A stretch of DNA of 7,504 nucleotides from Gammaproteobacteria bacterium (GTDB lineage Bacteria > Pseudomonadota > Gammaproteobacteria > Pseudomonadales > Azotimanducaceae). Made by a program: the position numbers and the translations under genes. Shown here in pieces: positions 6,678 through 7,504 of this stretch. Position 1 is the first letter of the stretch, and the number at the start of each line of letters is the position of its first letter. Under the pieces are notes generated by a model that did not search any database, had not been told where the DNA came from, and was given only the letters and a program-made list of their open reading frames with translations. The stretch covers positions 1 to 7,504 of the forward strand of contig JABIVN010000497.1 in NCBI GenBank assembly GCA_018667205.1. The letters run 5' to 3'.

Positions 6678-6715
6678 GGCACCGCTTGTGAATCACTTGT
6701 GACTCACTTGGTGCC
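6678..6715 (+). repeat. Tandem 11-bp repeat within an inverted repeat between rpmF and fabD
   Basis: CTTGTGAATCA (6685-6695) is followed at once by CTTGTGACTCA (6696-6706), ten of eleven bases identical, and then CTTG begins a third partial copy. The pair is framed by GGCACC (6678-6683) and GGTGCC (6710-6715). In RNA the outer arms could pair, with GTGA (6688-6691) to TCAC (6704-6707) inside. There is no T-run after it, so it is not an intrinsic terminator. It ends 8 bp before the fabD ATG, close enough to affect ribosome access. Confidence 0.6.
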
Positions 6716-6723
6716 TATACCCT

Positions 6724-7504
6724 ATGATTAACTTAGCATTTGTCTTTCCGGGCCAAGGCTCGCAAAAGATGGGCATGCTGCAGGATGCACGCGAAGCAAG
6801 CTCAGACCTGTTTGCCGAGGCGTCTTCAGTTCTCGGTTATGATCTTTGGGATCTGGTTGAAAATGGTCCTGAAGACCAGCTGAACCAAACCGAATATACC
6901 CAGCCAGCGTTGCTGACCGCCTCAATTGCGTTGTTACGCCTTGCGCAGGCTCGAGGCTTGCCTTCGCCCGACGCTGTAGCCGGTCATAGCTTGGGCGAAT
7001 ATTCCGCGCTTGTCGCCGCGGGTGTACTGCAATTTGCAGACGCTGTAATGCTCGTCCAGAAAAGAGGCCAATTCATGCAAACCGCGGTTCCCATCGGGGA
7101 AGGTGGTATGGCAGCGGTACTTGGATTAGATGATGAGCAGGTCAGGGAGGTTTGCATTGCAGCATCCCAGGGAGAGGTCGTTCAGGCTGTCAACTATAAC
7201 GCTCCCGGGCAGGTCGTCATCGCAGGAAACAATGCCGCTATCGAGCGCGCGATTAAGGGTTGTAAGGAGGCTGGCGCGAAACGCGCAATGGCACTCTCAG
7301 TTAGCGCCCCATTTCATAGCGAATTGATGAAACCCGCTGCTGAAGAGTTGACGGGTGTGTTGAACGAGGTCAACTTCGCAAAACCCAAGATCATTGTTGT
7401 ACAGAACGTCGATGCCGCAGTACACGATGACCCTGAAGAGATCAGGGAAAACCTTATTAAACAAATGTATGGTGCGGTCCTCTGGACCGATACCGTGCTT
7501 ATGA
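6724..7504 (+). CDS. fabD: Malonyl-CoA:ACP transacylase FabD (partial, cut by right edge)
   Basis: The open frame covers 260 codons plus one base of an enzyme usually near 310 residues; the C-terminus lies outside the window. FabD moves malonyl groups from coenzyme A to acyl carrier protein for type II fatty-acid synthesis. All key residues are visible: FVFPGQGSQ (6-14) with oxyanion Gln11, the nucleophile motif GHSLG (87-91) with Ser89, Arg114 (QKRG) that binds the malonyl carboxylate, His198 in SAPFHS, and Gln247 in KQMYG, matching E. coli Ser92, Arg117, His201 and Gln250. The ATG at 6724 matches the family start (M-x2-LAFVFPGQGSQ), but no clear ribosome site precedes it. It begins 53 bp after rpmF with no plsX or fabH between; fabG and acpP would be expected beyond the edge. 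Confidence 0.97.
   Translation, partial: MINLAFVFPGQGSQKMGMLQDAREASSDLFAEASSVLGYDLWDLVENGPEDQLNQTEYTQPALLTASIALLRLAQARGLPSPDAVAGHSLGEYSALVAAGVLQFADAVMLVQKRGQFMQTAVPIGEGGMAAVLGLDDEQVREVCIAASQGEVVQAVNYNAPGQVVIAGNNAAIERAIKGCKEAGAKRAMALSVSAPFHSELMKPAAEELTGVLNEVNFAKPKIIVVQNVDAAVHDDPEEIRENLIKQMYGAVLWTDTVLM

Noticed and set aside
1..7504. Mobile elements, CRISPR arrays, tRNA or rRNA genes
   Set aside because: No transposase or integrase motifs, regularly spaced repeats, cloverleaf-like segments or rRNA-like stretches were seen on either strand.

Overview
This window looks like chromosome of a gammaproteobacterium, probably marine or aquatic. It carries the housekeeping block that in Escherichia coli runs rne(-) / rluC(+) / maf-yceF(-) / yceD(+) / rpmF(+) / plsX / fabH / fabD. 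The gene orientations here are the same. The N-terminus of YceD (GPIP..VD.RKLA) resembles the Pseudomonas type more than the enteric type. A large TonB-dependent receptor beside a nitronate monooxygenase-family gene is typical of oligotrophic marine Gammaproteobacteria, although the species cannot be named from the sequence.

Layout: 1-295 is non-coding and probably holds the leader of a divergent leftward gene, expected to be rne, whose coding region is not in the window. 296-1246 (+) is rluC (23S rRNA pseudouridine synthase). 1257-1877 (-) is maf of the YceF type, convergent with rluC across a 10-bp gap. 2108-3205 (-) is an FMN-dependent nitronate monooxygenase-like enzyme. 3278-3304 is a strong intrinsic terminator. 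3335-5671 (-) is a TonB-dependent outer-membrane receptor of 778 residues. 5672-5920 is a divergent regulatory region with palindromes and promoter-like hexamers. 5921-6475 (+) is yceD, 6491-6670 (+) is rpmF (ribosomal protein L32), and 6724-7504 (+) is fabD, cut by the right edge after 260 codons.

Two departures from the textbook locus stand out. First, the enzyme-receptor pair sits between maf and yceD, which are immediate neighbours in E. coli. Second, plsX (and fabH) are missing between rpmF and fabD. The 53-bp gap left there holds a near-perfect 11-bp tandem repeat inside a GGCACC/GGTGCC inverted repeat.

The housekeeping genes link ribosome maturation (RluC, YceD, L32), nucleotide sanitation (Maf) and fatty-acid initiation (FabD). 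The inserted pair suggests uptake of an unidentified nutrient and possibly its oxidation. Nothing here is clearly a new system. The regulatory region between receptor and yceD and the rpmF-fabD junction are the places most worth a second look.
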